Positions 9,438-22,173 are shown, counted from the stretch's first letter. The stretch is 64,000 nt of DNA from Moritella sp. JT01 (GCF_001574435.1 NZ_LOCN01000004.1:57731-121730); one strand, 5' to 3'. The notes: generated by a model from the letters alone, not told the origin. Numbers and translations are program-made.

Positions 9438-10489
9438 ACGGTTCCTGATGTTGGCGCTTGGTCAAAATGACGAATAACGACTTTTTCTTCAATCAATTCA
9501 CGTACAATACTTGTCGCAAAACAACCCGATGGCAGATAGAAACTTACTGTTAGACTATCTTCAGCTAACTGGTAGCTAAAGTTTTGAGGACGTAATATTA
9601 ACGCTTTACGCTCTTGACGTAGGCCCGCTGCACTTAAGCCTTCAAGCAATTCTGGATATTGCGTAATGATGCTGCTTTCAAATGCTAGCGCTTCGTTCGT
9701 CGCACTGCTGTTACCTTTACCAACGAGTGGTGCCGATAGTTGTAGCGCGCCTTGGGCAACACGTTCAATAATGTCGTCAGTTAAGGTTTCTTCCGCAAAA
9801 AATGAATTAGAACCCTGTAAAATAAAGCAATCACCTGACATTGCAGTTTGCCATCTACCTTGTTTAATTCGTTCACTGACAACGTGATTGAATATCAAAC
9901 TACGTGCAGCTGAAATATAAAAACTACGCTTATTACGATCTTTTACTTTTTCACCCGCAAACATCGCTTGTGCGCGCACAATGTTATTACCGTTTTGACC
10001 AAATCGCTGTTCACCGAAATAGTTTGGCACGCCAGTGGTTTTAACTTTTTCTAAACGCTCGGCTAATCCATCGGTACTGCTTAGGCCCGTTAATTTTAAT
10101 GTAAATTGATTACCTTTTAATGCACCAGTACGTAACTTTTTGTTATGACGAACAATTTTTAATACTTTAATCTGCGCTGTTTCAATCACAGAAAAATCGG
10201 GGGTTTCTTTACCCGCCATATGAATACCAAACCATTGTTCAGTAATAGCATGACGATCTTTAAGCCCTGCATAACTCACATCCTTGCCTGAAACACCTGC
10301 TGCTTTGGCTAATGCACGAGCAACATATTGGGTATTTTCACCTATTTTACGGATGGAAATAAAGATGTGCTCACCTTCACCCGTTAATTCAAAACCTAGG
10401 TCTTCAATAACCACAAAATCGGCAGCTTCCTGCTTAATAAAACCAGTTACGTTAGGTTTGCCATATAAATATTCAAATTCAGGAAGCAT
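9434..10489 (-). CDS. truD: tRNA pseudouridine(13) synthase TruD
   Basis: TruD isomerises U13 in tRNA-Glu to pseudouridine. The catalytic motif [12 protein letters not shown], with the nucleophilic Asp, is present, as are the N-terminal [19 protein letters not shown] and the RLGALKGN-like [10 protein letters not shown]. The frame opens further upstream (10573), but that start would overlap ispF. The ATG at 10489 is preceded by GGAGA with 5 nt spacing and its product ([12 protein letters not shown]) aligns with known TruD starts, giving 351 residues. It forms part of the ftsB-ispD-ispF-truD-pcm operon. Confidence 0.95.
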   Translation of the reverse strand: MLPEFEYLYGKPNVTGFIKQEAADFVVIEDLGFELTGEGEHIFISIRKIGENTQYVARALAKAAGVSGKDVSYAGLKDRHAITEQWFGIHMAGKETPDFSVIETAQIKVLKIVRHNKKLRTGALKGNQFTLKLTGLSSTDGLAERLEKVKTTGVPNYFGEQRFGQNGNNIVRAQAMFAGEKVKDRNKRSFYISAARSLIFNHVVSERIKQGRWQTAMSGDCFILQGSNSFFAEETLTDDIIERVAQGALQLSAPLVGKGNSSATNEALAFESSIITQYPELLEGLSAAGLRQERKALILRPQNFSYQLAEDSLTVSFYLPSGCFATSIVRELIEEKVVIRHFDQAPTSGTV

Positions 10490-10536
10490 TGATGTCTCCG
10501 CATTAGGATTAGTTTGCATTAATTTATGTTCACTTA

Positions 10537-11016
10537 TTATGTATTTTTCATTAACAGCACGACAGCTTCGCATGCCACGCCTTCTTTACGACCAGTGAAT
10601 CCGAGTTTTTCAGTGGTGGTTGCTTTCACATTCACCGCTGACAATTCAGTTTCAAGATCCGTGCTTAATACTGCACGCATTGCTTGAATATGCGGGGCAA
10701 TTTTAGGTGCTTGAGCAATAATGGTGACGTCTAAATTACCAATGCGATAACCCAGTTCTTTGACTTTACTAAACACATCGCGTAATAGAATACGGCTATC
10801 AATATTTTCGAATTCCGCCGAAGTATCTGGAAAATGATGGCCAATATCACCAAGCGCTAAAGCACCAAGTAGCGCATCGCAAATCGCATGTAACGCCACA
10901 TCACCATCTGAGTGAGCCAGAAAACCTTGTTCATAAGGGATCGCGACACCGTTAATCATAACAGGGCCAGCATTACCAAATTTGTGCACATCAAAACCAT
11001 GACCAATTCTAAACAT
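10537..11016 (-). CDS. ispF: 2-C-methyl-D-erythritol 2,4-cyclodiphosphate synthase
   Basis: IspF catalyses the cyclisation step of the non-mevalonate (MEP) isoprenoid pathway. At 159 residues it is full length. Metal-binding GFDVHKFG is at the N-terminus, [20 protein letters not shown] supplies further ligands, and the C-terminal [19 protein letters not shown] is the substrate-binding signature. It follows ispD by 12 bp. ispD and ispF catalyse non-consecutive steps of the same pathway and are commonly paired. Confidence 0.98.
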   Translation of the reverse strand: MFRIGHGFDVHKFGNAGPVMINGVAIPYEQGFLAHSDGDVALHAICDALLGALALGDIGHHFPDTSAEFENIDSRILLRDVFSKVKELGYRIGNLDVTIIAQAPKIAPHIQAMRAVLSTDLETELSAVNVKATTTEKLGFTGRKEGVACEAVVLLMKNT

Positions 11017-11028
11017 TAAATATTTTCC

Positions 11029-11721
11029 CTATTTATTATTCACTGACTGTTGTAGATACAATGTTGCTAACGGCATGTCTTCTGGGCGTGTAATTTTAAT
11101 ATTATCCGCGCGACCAACGACCATTTTGGGCATTAAACCTAATCGTTCAATGGCTGAAGCCTCATCGGTAATATTCGCATTATCCGCTAATCCCGCTGTT
11201 AACGCATCGGTTAACAATTTAACGGGAAACATTTGTGGTGTTAACGCATGCCATAATAAATCACGCTCGACCGTCGCAATAATATGACCATTAGCATCAG
11301 TACGTTTCATTGTATCGCGAACCTGACACCCTAGAATAGCACCATGTTCAGATGCCAGTGCGCCAGCAATCAGACTGTCCACATCAGCATGAGTAAGACA
11401 AGGCCGTGCGGCATCATGTACCAGGACCCAATTATACGACTGACAAGCCTGTAATCCCGCGAGTACCGAATCTGCACGCTCTTTACCGCCATTCACACGA
11501 ATAATTGCCGGATCGTTGGCGATAGCAATATCAGTAAACCAGCCATCTTCCGGACCGAGTGCAACAACGACTTGCGCAATACGAGGGTGACTTAACAACG
11601 CCGTTAACGTGTGTTCTATTACGGTTTTACCTTGCAGCATCAAATATTGCTTGGGTATACTCGCGCCCATTCTGGCGCCGACGCCAGCGGCTGGGACAAC
11701 CGCAATAAATTGTTCAGTCAT
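11029..11721 (-). CDS. ispD: 2-C-methyl-D-erythritol 4-phosphate cytidylyltransferase
   Basis: IspD transfers CMP from CTP to methylerythritol phosphate in isoprenoid synthesis. The 230-residue protein opens with the nucleotide-binding loop VPAAGVGARMGASIPKQYL and has the VHDAARPC and later TDEASAIERLG motifs typical of the family. It lies 9 bp from ftsB and 12 bp from ispF, all on the minus strand, suggesting one transcript from ftsB onward. CTP comes from PyrG, encoded nearby. Confidence 0.97.
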   Translation of the reverse strand: MTEQFIAVVPAAGVGARMGASIPKQYLMLQGKTVIEHTLTALLSHPRIAQVVVALGPEDGWFTDIAIANDPAIIRVNGGKERADSVLAGLQACQSYNWVLVHDAARPCLTHADVDSLIAGALASEHGAILGCQVRDTMKRTDANGHIIATVERDLLWHALTPQMFPVKLLTDALTAGLADNANITDEASAIERLGLMPKMVVGRADNIKITRPEDMPLATLYLQQSVNNK

Positions 11722-11730
11722 CTCGCTAAC

Positions 11731-12009
11731 CTAGTTATCATCATTAATAATACGGTAGAAGGTCTCACCTTCTTTAATCATGCCAAGTTCATTACGGGTA
11801 CGCTCTTCTATCGCATCATACCCATTGCGTAAATCTAAGATCTCATTTTTTAACGCGGTATTACGATCGATTAAAACTTGATTATTCGTTTGCTGGACGA
11901 TGACTTCACGTTCGATACGTGTGTAATCCATCACCCCGTTATTACCGGCAATAAAATGATAGATCAGCAAGCTGAGTATGGAGATTAATACAAAATAAAG
12001 AAGGCGCAT
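11731..12009 (-). CDS. ftsB: Cell division protein FtsB
   Basis: FtsB is a bitopic inner-membrane protein of the FtsQLB divisome complex. It has a single N-terminal helix (LLYFVLISILSLLIYHFI), a coiled-coil periplasmic region (about residues 28-65) and the conserved C-terminal box RTRNELGMIKEGETFYR. The frame begins at 12018. I prefer the ATG three codons later at 12009, because GGGA then has 8-nt spacing whereas at 12018 it would be too close. The protein is about 92 residues. It lies between a strong terminator (after eno) and ispD. Confidence 0.94.
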   Translation of the reverse strand: MRLLYFVLISILSLLIYHFIAGNNGVMDYTRIEREVIVQQTNNQVLIDRNTALKNEILDLRNGYDAIEERTRNELGMIKEGETFYRIINDDN

Positions 12010-12076
12010 GACAATCATCCCGTAAATGAATCAGTTATTGTCACATATAATGCAGAGTTTGGTTAGCGTATACATA

Positions 12077-12105
12077 AAAAAAACCCGCTAAAAAGCGGGT
12101 TTTTT
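12077..12105 (-). terminator. Rho-independent terminator of eno
   Basis: ACCCGCT / AGCGGGT stem with an AAAA loop, flanked by A and T tracts on both sides. It sits between the eno stop and ftsB and would end the pyrG-eno transcript. Confidence 0.9.
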
Positions 12106-12134
12106 AATCTATTCAGAATTAACAGTTAAGCAAA

Positions 12135-13475
<1,341 letters not shown>

Positions 13476-13505
13476 TTACCACGGCACTAATATTAAAATC
13501 TCTGA

Positions 13506-15234
<1,729 letters not shown>

Positions 15235-15295
15235 TGTTGACAAGTATAGCATTGCCGTTTTTCGATAACTGTGCGGTAGATCATACGTTGTAATT

Positions 15296-16090
15296 TTATT
15301 TCACTTCCTGCCAAAATGATTCCATTTCTTTTATAGAACAATCACTTAGTTCCTTACCATTCTGTAATGCAAGTACTTCTACCTGTCTAAATCTTTTTTC
15401 AAACTTTTCATTTGCCTTACGAAGTGCTTGCTCAGGATCGTGTTTTAGGTGGCGTGTGACGTTCACTACAGAGAACAATAAATCACCCAATTCTTCTTCT
15501 AACTTAACCTGATCAACAACTGCGGCATCCGCTTCTGCAACGACCTCTTCAACCTCCTCGTAAACCTTTGATAATGCTTGCTTATAATGTTCAAAGTCAA
15601 AATTAACATCGGCGGCTCTCTGCTGTATTTTCGTGGCTCTAACCAGTGCAGGAAAAGCATTGGGAATATTGTCTAATGCACTGTGTTGAGCCGGCTTTTT
15701 ATGATTTTCAAAACGCTCTTTCGACTTTTGTTTTTTCCATGCGGCAATAATTTCAGATTCAGATTGTAGTTTTATTTCACCAAAAATATGTGGGTGACGT
15801 TGAATTAATTTCTCAGCAAGCTGTTGAATAACGTCATCAAAGCTGAACAACGCCTGTTCCTGTCCTAATTGGCTATAATAGAGTACGTGATAAAGCAGAT
15901 CACCAACTTCACCCTCCAGGCCTTCAAAGTCATTATTTTCAATTGTATCAACCACTTCATAAGCTTCTTCTAGAGTGAATTTAGCTATCGACACGAAGTT
16001 TTGCTGCAGGTTCCAAGGGCATCCTGTATCTGGATTACGTAATTGTTCAACAATATGCCGTAAATCATGAATCGTGTACTTTTCTTTCAA
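15296..16090 (-). CDS. mazG: Nucleoside triphosphate pyrophosphohydrolase MazG
   Basis: MazG hydrolyses (d)NTPs to NMP and pyrophosphate. In E. coli it is linked to lowering (p)ppGpp and clearing damaged nucleotides. The 264-residue protein has two MazG repeats. The first has GCPWNLQQ and FTLEEAYEVVDTIE...EGEVGDLLYHVLYY, and the second has EEVEEVVAE...LEEELGDLLFSVVN, both carrying the EExxE-12-28-ExxD metal-binding pattern. The start is an uncommon TTG at 16090, supported by AGGA 6 nt upstream. It lies near relA but is separated from it by the HD-GYP gene. Confidence 0.95.
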   Translation of the reverse strand: MKEKYTIHDLRHIVEQLRNPDTGCPWNLQQNFVSIAKFTLEEAYEVVDTIENNDFEGLEGEVGDLLYHVLYYSQLGQEQALFSFDDVIQQLAEKLIQRHPHIFGEIKLQSESEIIAAWKKQKSKERFENHKKPAQHSALDNIPNAFPALVRATKIQQRAADVNFDFEHYKQALSKVYEEVEEVVAEADAAVVDQVKLEEELGDLLFSVVNVTRHLKHDPEQALRKANEKFEKRFRQVEVLALQNGKELSDCSIKEMESFWQEVK

Positions 16091-16298
16091 GATAAATCCT
16101 ATTAATTCAATTTTTATGCGAAATCCCGAGATCCTGACTCATTGCCTTAAATAGATCAATAAACTGAGACTAAATTATTTATCAGTGAGTATATAATGAT
16201 ATTCATTACGTTTGGAGAGGCGTGACTAAATGAACTAGGAAGGGTTATAACGCACGATGAATCATCTGATGATGCTCCACAGTACGTTATGATGACTA

Positions 16299-19200
16299 TT
16301 AAGCAGTCAATTTTTTACTTAAATCAACCTCATCTAACTGTTCTGGTTGCAGATATTTACTTAAATCAATCTCATCGAGTTGTTCAGGCTTCAGATATTT
16401 TTGCGCATATTTAATATGCGTACCGCTTTGTAAGAATAATCTAAATAACTCAATATCTAAATGCTGGTCCAAGGCCATCTTGTACATGATATCAACAGCA
16501 ACACTAACTGGTTTGGCTTTCTTATAAGGACGGTCAGACGCGGTCAGGGCTTCGAAGATATCCGCGATCACTAAGATTCGTTCTGGAATAGAAAGGTCAT
16601 CAGCAGTCAGTTTACGCGGATAACCCGTGCCTTTTAATGTTTCATGATGAGTTGAAGCATAACGCGGGACACGACTTAATTCTGGCGGAAAGGGAAGGTT
16701 GTCTAACATCTTAATGGTACTGATCATATGTTCGTTTATCTTATACCTGTCTTCCGCGGTTAACGTGCCGCGACTAATCGTTAAATTATAGACTTCTCCT
16801 AAGTTATACTGATGCTCTGGAACATCCATTTTAATACCAAACTTAGGGTCAAACTCCACTTTACGATCTCGCTCAACAATATGCTCAGCTTTATCTGCAA
16901 GCAATTTTTCAATCACAGGTAAACGGGTATTTAACGATTCTTTTTTCAGCAGTTCTTCAACCGAAGACAGTCCTAAACTATCATCGAAATGACGTAACCA
17001 TGTTTGTTCTGATAAGGCCTTCACGCGGGCAACTTTATCATCACTCATAAACTCACCGCCTACATTCGATGCAGCAATAAACGCAAAATCATCGGTCAAC
17101 TTCTGTTGTTTGACCTTCAGCGCAGCATCAATCGTACTCTTATGCTCTGGTAATACAATTTGTTGTTTGAGCGCGGTAATTTCAGCATCACGCCATAGCA
17201 CTTCAAACCGCGTTCTAACTTCGTGAATACGGTTGTAATTTGCCTCTAATTTAGTGCCCTTATCGACAATATATTCAGGTGTCGTGATCTTGCCACAATC
17301 ATGCAGCCAAGCCGCAATTCTAAATTCACGTTTCTCATCCGCGTTAGCAAATTTAAAATCTTTAAATAATGCAGAATCACATTGTTCAGTAACCTCTGCT
17401 AACATTATGCCAAGCTCTGGCACACGATTACAATGACCAGCCGTGTATTTCGATTTATCATCAATCGCTTGCGCAATAAGCTTAATAAACGCTTCTAAGA
17501 ATTCTTTTTGTGCTGCCTCATATTGCTGTAAGTCTTTTGACATATCCATCATCGCTTCAGATAATTCCCAGACTTCTTTTATCGCCGTATCCACTAATTG
17601 CACTTCATCATAGCGCCGCTCTTGTACTTTTCTAGTTTCAATCCGTAATTGTCGAATTGGTCTTACAATGGGGGCACCAAACAACCAAGCTAAAGGCAAC
17701 ATCAATAACATGAAAATAACGGTCACGAAAATAGCTATTTTCACCTGCTCATTCACCTTCTGATAAATCACTTTTTTCGGTATGACTACAGCGAAGAACT
17801 CTTCCGAACTGGCGCCAACTTTAACAGGACTGATATAAACTAATTTTTCCTGGCCTTCGATGACACGATCCATAATTTGATCATGATTACCTTGTGATCC
17901 AGTTAACGATACTAAGTCTTGATAGGGCACCATCATATTCTCGTGTATCACTTTATCCCCAAGCCATTTACTCGCAAGTACCGCTCGCTGGTTATCACTA
18001 ATATTAGCTATCGCAGCATTAATAATAGGAATCAGGTCCTCATGCTCAGGTTTAAGCAAGATGTAAAACGCTGAAGAAAATTGCTCTGCTAGATCAATAA
18101 TATCATCATGCAACTTAAGATTTTTATAGAAATATTGCGATAATCCAGAAATGAGTACCGGTTTAACATCTAATAATGCGTCTGTGTCCCCCTCCGAAAC
18201 AGACTTAAATGCAGCATTTCTATCCACAAATTCAATCAACTCAATGCGAGGGAAATCTTGGCGTAATTTAGCTGTCATAGGCCAACCTGATAAGATCGCA
18301 ACTTTCTGTCCTGTCAATTCGGCATAATTATGCACATCCGCACTACTCGTACGCGTCACTAAAGCAAAATTTAAATCATAAATAGGATCACTATATACAC
18401 CTGAGTATCTATTGCTCTGATTCTGCTGTAACGAATGTAATCCATCTAAAGAATCATTGTTATACTTGTCGATTAACTCGAACCAAGAAAAGCCATTAAT
18501 AAACTCAAAATCAATCCCCGTCATGTCTTCAATCAACAGCAATATATCGATAGCGTACCCTTGAGGTTTTCCGGATAAAGAAAAATCAAGCGGCACCCAG
18601 TCATTTTGGTTTGATATCTTTATTGTCGCAGCTGTGCTGATAACGCTACGCTGCTGCGCTGTTAACGCCAACATATCAGATTCGGGGATTGCAATGCGCT
18701 TAGCGGCTTGACGACTTGAAGAGATAACTTCGCCAGATTTTGTGTATAGATAAGACTCAATTTCGCTAATATCACTTAAATCGAATGAATTATTCGACAA
18801 GTTCTCTGCGATAGAAGACAACACAATATCAATACCTAGGATGCTACTTTTATTTTGGTTATTTTTTTCTTTAAACTTAAGTGAGTAGGTTTGACCCGTA
18901 ATTTTTAAATGTTGAAATAAGTAGGGCTTGGTTTTAAATACCGAGTCTGTATTCGCAGCCACATACCAAGGTCTTTCGGTTGGAAAATAATTACTCTTAC
19001 TAATGCTTACTTCTCGTAATAAAAATCGACTGTCGTAATAATAAGTGCCACGTACTCGATTCTGCCTATCACCCGTTATCTTGATAACAACCCAGCGATC
19101 ATCCCGATTTGCAGCAAGCTTTTCTCGTACAATCGGTGAAGAATCAAGGTTAATCAATTGATAAAAATCATCATTCTCTGAGCCAACATAGATACTGTAA

Positions 19201-19505
19201 AATAATGAATTTTCAGTCATGATTTCGGCAAGAATATTACTCAGATCTGTCTCATTAGATTGAATATCAAACATCTGGTTCATCGCTACCAATAAGCGTG
19301 CCGTATTAGAGGCATCACGCTCTAAATTTTGTATATATGCGGATAAATCTGAAGATGCCTTAGATAGACTTTGCAGCGTGTGTTCCATCGCCATTTTTTT
19401 GCTGAAATGGTATTGCAAAGATACCGCAACAAATCCAGTGATAAGTGTTGCAAGCACAAACATGGTACCGACAGTAAAGCGCAGTGAAAACTTCCTTAAT
19501 TTCAT
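16299..19505 (-). CDS. Cache/solute-binding double sensor HD-GYP phosphodiesterase
   Basis: This 1068-residue membrane sensor is predicted to degrade cyclic-di-GMP. Visible order: membrane helix (about 11-30); a periplasmic Cache-like region (40-265, with RPWY near 178-181); a periplasmic solute-binding domain of the bacterial family 3 type (about 300-515, including LTGQKVAILSGW near 397-408); helix 2 (about 588-610) with HAMP; a linker helix; then an HD domain with HDCGK at 735-739, NEH at 924-926 and the GYP signature HHETLKGTGYP at 953-963. The HD and GYP halves are split by about 165 extra residues. The C-terminus carries a 14-residue tandem repeat. It sits between mazG and relA. Confidence 0.85.
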   Translation of the reverse strand: MKLRKFSLRFTVGTMFVLATLITGFVAVSLQYHFSKKMAMEHTLQSLSKASSDLSAYIQNLERDASNTARLLVAMNQMFDIQSNETDLSNILAEIMTENSLFYSIYVGSENDDFYQLINLDSSPIVREKLAANRDDRWVVIKITGDRQNRVRGTYYYDSRFLLREVSISKSNYFPTERPWYVAANTDSVFKTKPYLFQHLKITGQTYSLKFKEKNNQNKSSILGIDIVLSSIAENLSNNSFDLSDISEIESYLYTKSGEVISSSRQAAKRIAIPESDMLALTAQQRSVISTAATIKISNQNDWVPLDFSLSGKPQGYAIDILLLIEDMTGIDFEFINGFSWFELIDKYNNDSLDGLHSLQQNQSNRYSGVYSDPIYDLNFALVTRTSSADVHNYAELTGQKVAILSGWPMTAKLRQDFPRIELIEFVDRNAAFKSVSEGDTDALLDVKPVLISGLSQYFYKNLKLHDDIIDLAEQFSSAFYILLKPEHEDLIPIINAAIANISDNQRAVLASKWLGDKVIHENMMVPYQDLVSLTGSQGNHDQIMDRVIEGQEKLVYISPVKVGASSEEFFAVVIPKKVIYQKVNEQVKIAIFVTVIFMLLMLPLAWLFGAPIVRPIRQLRIETRKVQERRYDEVQLVDTAIKEVWELSEAMMDMSKDLQQYEAAQKEFLEAFIKLIAQAIDDKSKYTAGHCNRVPELGIMLAEVTEQCDSALFKDFKFANADEKREFRIAAWLHDCGKITTPEYIVDKGTKLEANYNRIHEVRTRFEVLWRDAEITALKQQIVLPEHKSTIDAALKVKQQKLTDDFAFIAASNVGGEFMSDDKVARVKALSEQTWLRHFDDSLGLSSVEELLKKESLNTRLPVIEKLLADKAEHIVERDRKVEFDPKFGIKMDVPEHQYNLGEVYNLTISRGTLTAEDRYKINEHMISTIKMLDNLPFPPELSRVPRYASTHHETLKGTGYPRKLTADDLSIPERILVIADIFEALTASDRPYKKAKPVSVAVDIMYKMALDQHLDIELFRLFLQSGTHIKYAQKYLKPEQLDEIDLSKYLQPEQLDEVDLSKKLTA
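16315..16398. repeat. Two-copy 42-bp tandem repeat at 3' end of HD-GYP gene
   Basis: Two adjacent 42-bp units (16315-16356 and 16357-16398) code for the 14-residue units KYL(K/Q)PEQLDE(I/V)DLS at the protein's C-terminus. The copies differ at only a few positions, which points to a recent in-frame duplication. Confidence 0.85.
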
Positions 19506-19886
19506 CGCTATTCATCCTTAAATTCAATTACTTTATACAACTTTAAAGCATACTTTTCATACGCTACCGCAAATAAACAGAGCACTCTGTCTAATTAGAA
19601 AGAGTATTCGATAAAAATAAATAGAATGCGATGTACATCAAGTAATTAGGTGATAGGAGTTTCTAACATGTGGATTAAAGTATGTTTTTTGGTGTTAGTT
19701 TTATTTGGTAAAAGGAAATAACATGCAACAATTACAAGAAAAAGACTTGGCATAATACCTATCGCTAATACTTCAGATGTAGACATACCGACAAGTAAAA
19801 TTATTATCTGAGATAAAAGCCGGTATTGAAATCACAATACCGGCTTTATAAATCACTAAATTACAGATACATATTTACGTAATCAA
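19506..19886. other. 381-bp intergenic region between relA and the HD-GYP gene
   Basis: It holds the relA terminator (19815-19848), the HD-GYP upstream region, and two very small plus-strand frames with good ribosome sites: 19668-19721 (17 codons, hydrophobic, MWIKVCF start) behind AGGAG, and 19723-19755 (MQQLQEKDLA) behind AAGGA. The second resembles the start of leader peptides but stops after 10 codons. I do not call either as a gene. Confidence 0.5.
19815..19848 (-). terminator. Rho-independent terminator of relA
   Basis: A 13-bp perfect stem (AAAGCCGGTATTG / CAATACCGGCTTT) with a 6-nt loop lies 39 bp downstream of the relA stop, with an A/T tail on either side. Confidence 0.88.
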
Positions 19887-22133
19887 TTATCTTAAGCGCT
19901 TAGCGTAAATCACACCTTTAACCTGACTCATGCGGTTGGTCAAATGACTTAAGGTATCAATATTATACAATTCAATATTGATCTCTAATGTAGCAGTCTG
20001 CAGCTTGGTATCCGACCGAGTATTCATACCGACAACATGGATACGATCATTCGCAAAGATAGTCGTTAAGTCACGTAATAAACCACTACGATCCGTTGCA
20101 TGTACCACTAGAGTAACACGATAACCGCCACTGAAATCGTCGCCCCAAACCGCATCAATAATACGCTCTGGTTGACGATTACTTAAATCAGCATACTGTA
20201 AACAGCCATGACGGTGGATCGAGATACCACGGCCTTGCGTGATATAACCGACAATGTCATCACCTGGGATCGGCTGACAACAATTCGCAATATGGGTCAT
20301 CAAATTCCCCATGCCTTCCACCACAATATGATCTTTATTGCGTTTTTTCTTCGGCTGGTTTTGTGATTTTTGTACTTGCTGGTCAACCAACTCTAGCGCA
20401 AGCTTATCTTCTTCTTCCGCACTTGGCTGTAATAGCAGTACTTTAATATGGTTAATCACTTGGTTAAGACGCGCATCGCCACTACCAACCTGAGCCAATA
20501 AATCTTCTAGCGTATTAGAGTTAAAACGCTCGAAGGCACAGCTCGCATCAGACAACTGGAGCTTAAGTTTATGCAACTCACCTTCTAGCATGTCTTTACC
20601 AGCAGCGACATTCTTATCACGATCAAGACGCTTAAAATAAGTATTAATCTTCGCTCTGGCACGCGCCGATTTCACATAGCCTAAGTTTGGTAATAACCAA
20701 TCACGACTTGGATTCGGATTTTTCTGAGTGATGATGTCAACCTGATCGCCAGTCTGTAGTTCATACGTGAACGGGACAATACGACCACTTATCTTCGCTC
20801 CAATACAGCGATGACCAACCATACTATGCACATAGTAAGCAAAATCAAGCGGCGTTGAACCTTGTGGCATATCAACCACATCACCTTTTGGGGTAAACAC
20901 ATACACACGATCATCAAATACCTGACTGCGTAACTCATCAACTAAGCTACCACTTTCAGTCATATCGTCTTGCCATGCTAATAATTTACGTAGCCAAGCA
21001 ATTTTCTCTTCGTAACTGCCCTGCTTGGTGCTATCAGAACCTTCTTTATAACGCCAATGCGCAGCAACACCTAATTCAGCGTCATCGTGCATTTGCTTAG
21101 TACGGATCTGTACTTCAACGGCTTTATTCTCATCCCCTACCGCGACAACGGTATGGATTGATTGATAACCATTGGCTTTTGGATTTGCTACATAGTCATC
21201 AAATTCACTTGGAATAGGGCGGAATAAATTATGAATAACCCCTAAAGCAGCATAACAATCCTGTAATTCTGCCGCAATCACACGCACTGCACGTACGTCA
21301 TATAAATCGGTGAAATCCAAATTTTTCTTCTGCATCTTTTTCCAGATACTGTAGATATGCTTGGGACGACCGTAAACTTCGACTTTACCGCCAGCAGCTT
21401 CAACACCCGTTTTAACTTGCGAGACAAAGTTAGCAATAAACTCTTCACGATCAATACGCCGTTCAAGTAATAGTTTGGCAATCTGTTTATAGGTATCAGG
21501 ATGCGAATAACGGAATGAGAGATCTTCCAGTTCCCACTTAAGCTGACCGATACCCAAACGGTTAGCCAAAGGCGCGTAGATATCTGAAATTTCTTTCGCA
21601 GCCAGTACGCGCTCTTCTTCAGATTCATTTTTAACCTGACGAAGATGACAAATACGTTCCGCTAATTTGATCACAATTGCGCGTACATCGTCCACAATCG
21701 CCATTAACATACGACGTAAATTATCCACCTGACTTTCCGATGGTTTTTGTGATTTTGCCTGTAGCGTACGGATCGCATCCATCTCTACAACAGCGACTAA
21801 TAAGGGTAATAATTTACTGCCAAACAAGGTTTCAATTTGTTCGTTATCATATAATTTGGCATTAAAAAATGGATACAGTAAAGCGACCTTTAAGGTTTCC
21901 ATGTCCATATCCATGGTCATCAATATTTCAACCATTTCCACCCCGTAAGCAAGTAACGGGAAATGAAGTTCAGCTTCATCCTCTAAGGATTCAGCTGTTT
22001 CTTTTAATGCTAATTGAGAATATAACTCAAATAATTCATCTTGCTCTGTCGAGGTGAGTGCTAACGAAGACGTCCAGGTCTTCGCATCAAAGTCTTCCGG
22101 GTTGGTCAAATGAGAATCACGTACCGCAACCAT
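19887..22133 (-). CDS. relA: (p)ppGpp synthetase RelA
   Basis: RelA makes (p)ppGpp on ribosomes stalled by uncharged tRNA, starting the stringent response. The 748-residue protein has an N-terminal pseudo-hydrolase domain, a synthetase domain (YGRPKHIYSIWKKMQKKNLDFTDLYDVRAVRVI and the FDDYVANPKANGYQSIHTVV motif), a TGS domain (VYVFTPKGDVVDMPQGSTPLDFAYYVHS), a zinc-finger/conserved-Cys region (HIANCCQPIPGDDIVGYITQGRGISIHRHGC) and a C-terminal ACT domain. The start MVAVRDSH matches E. coli RelA and has AGGA upstream. It follows rlmD by 40 bp. Confidence 0.98.
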   Translation of the reverse strand: MVAVRDSHLTNPEDFDAKTWTSSLALTSTEQDELFELYSQLALKETAESLEDEAELHFPLLAYGVEMVEILMTMDMDMETLKVALLYPFFNAKLYDNEQIETLFGSKLLPLLVAVVEMDAIRTLQAKSQKPSESQVDNLRRMLMAIVDDVRAIVIKLAERICHLRQVKNESEEERVLAAKEISDIYAPLANRLGIGQLKWELEDLSFRYSHPDTYKQIAKLLLERRIDREEFIANFVSQVKTGVEAAGGKVEVYGRPKHIYSIWKKMQKKNLDFTDLYDVRAVRVIAAELQDCYAALGVIHNLFRPIPSEFDDYVANPKANGYQSIHTVVAVGDENKAVEVQIRTKQMHDDAELGVAAHWRYKEGSDSTKQGSYEEKIAWLRKLLAWQDDMTESGSLVDELRSQVFDDRVYVFTPKGDVVDMPQGSTPLDFAYYVHSMVGHRCIGAKISGRIVPFTYELQTGDQVDIITQKNPNPSRDWLLPNLGYVKSARARAKINTYFKRLDRDKNVAAGKDMLEGELHKLKLQLSDASCAFERFNSNTLEDLLAQVGSGDARLNQVINHIKVLLLQPSAEEEDKLALELVDQQVQKSQNQPKKKRNKDHIVVEGMGNLMTHIANCCQPIPGDDIVGYITQGRGISIHRHGCLQYADLSNRQPERIIDAVWGDDFSGGYRVTLVVHATDRSGLLRDLTTIFANDRIHVVGMNTRSDTKLQTATLEINIELYNIDTLSHLTNRMSQVKGVIYAKRLR

Positions 22134-22173
22134 GTCTTAATTCCTAACAAGATTAAACCAAAAAATACACGCG

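Noticed and set aside
10490..10573. Longer truD N-terminus
   Set aside because: It would overlap ispF and has no ribosome site. The ATG at 10489 has GGAGA and aligns with known TruD starts.
16261..16300. Short palindrome ATCATCTGATGAT after the HD-GYP gene
   Set aside because: The stem is about 5 bp with no T run on the minus strand, too weak to call a terminator.
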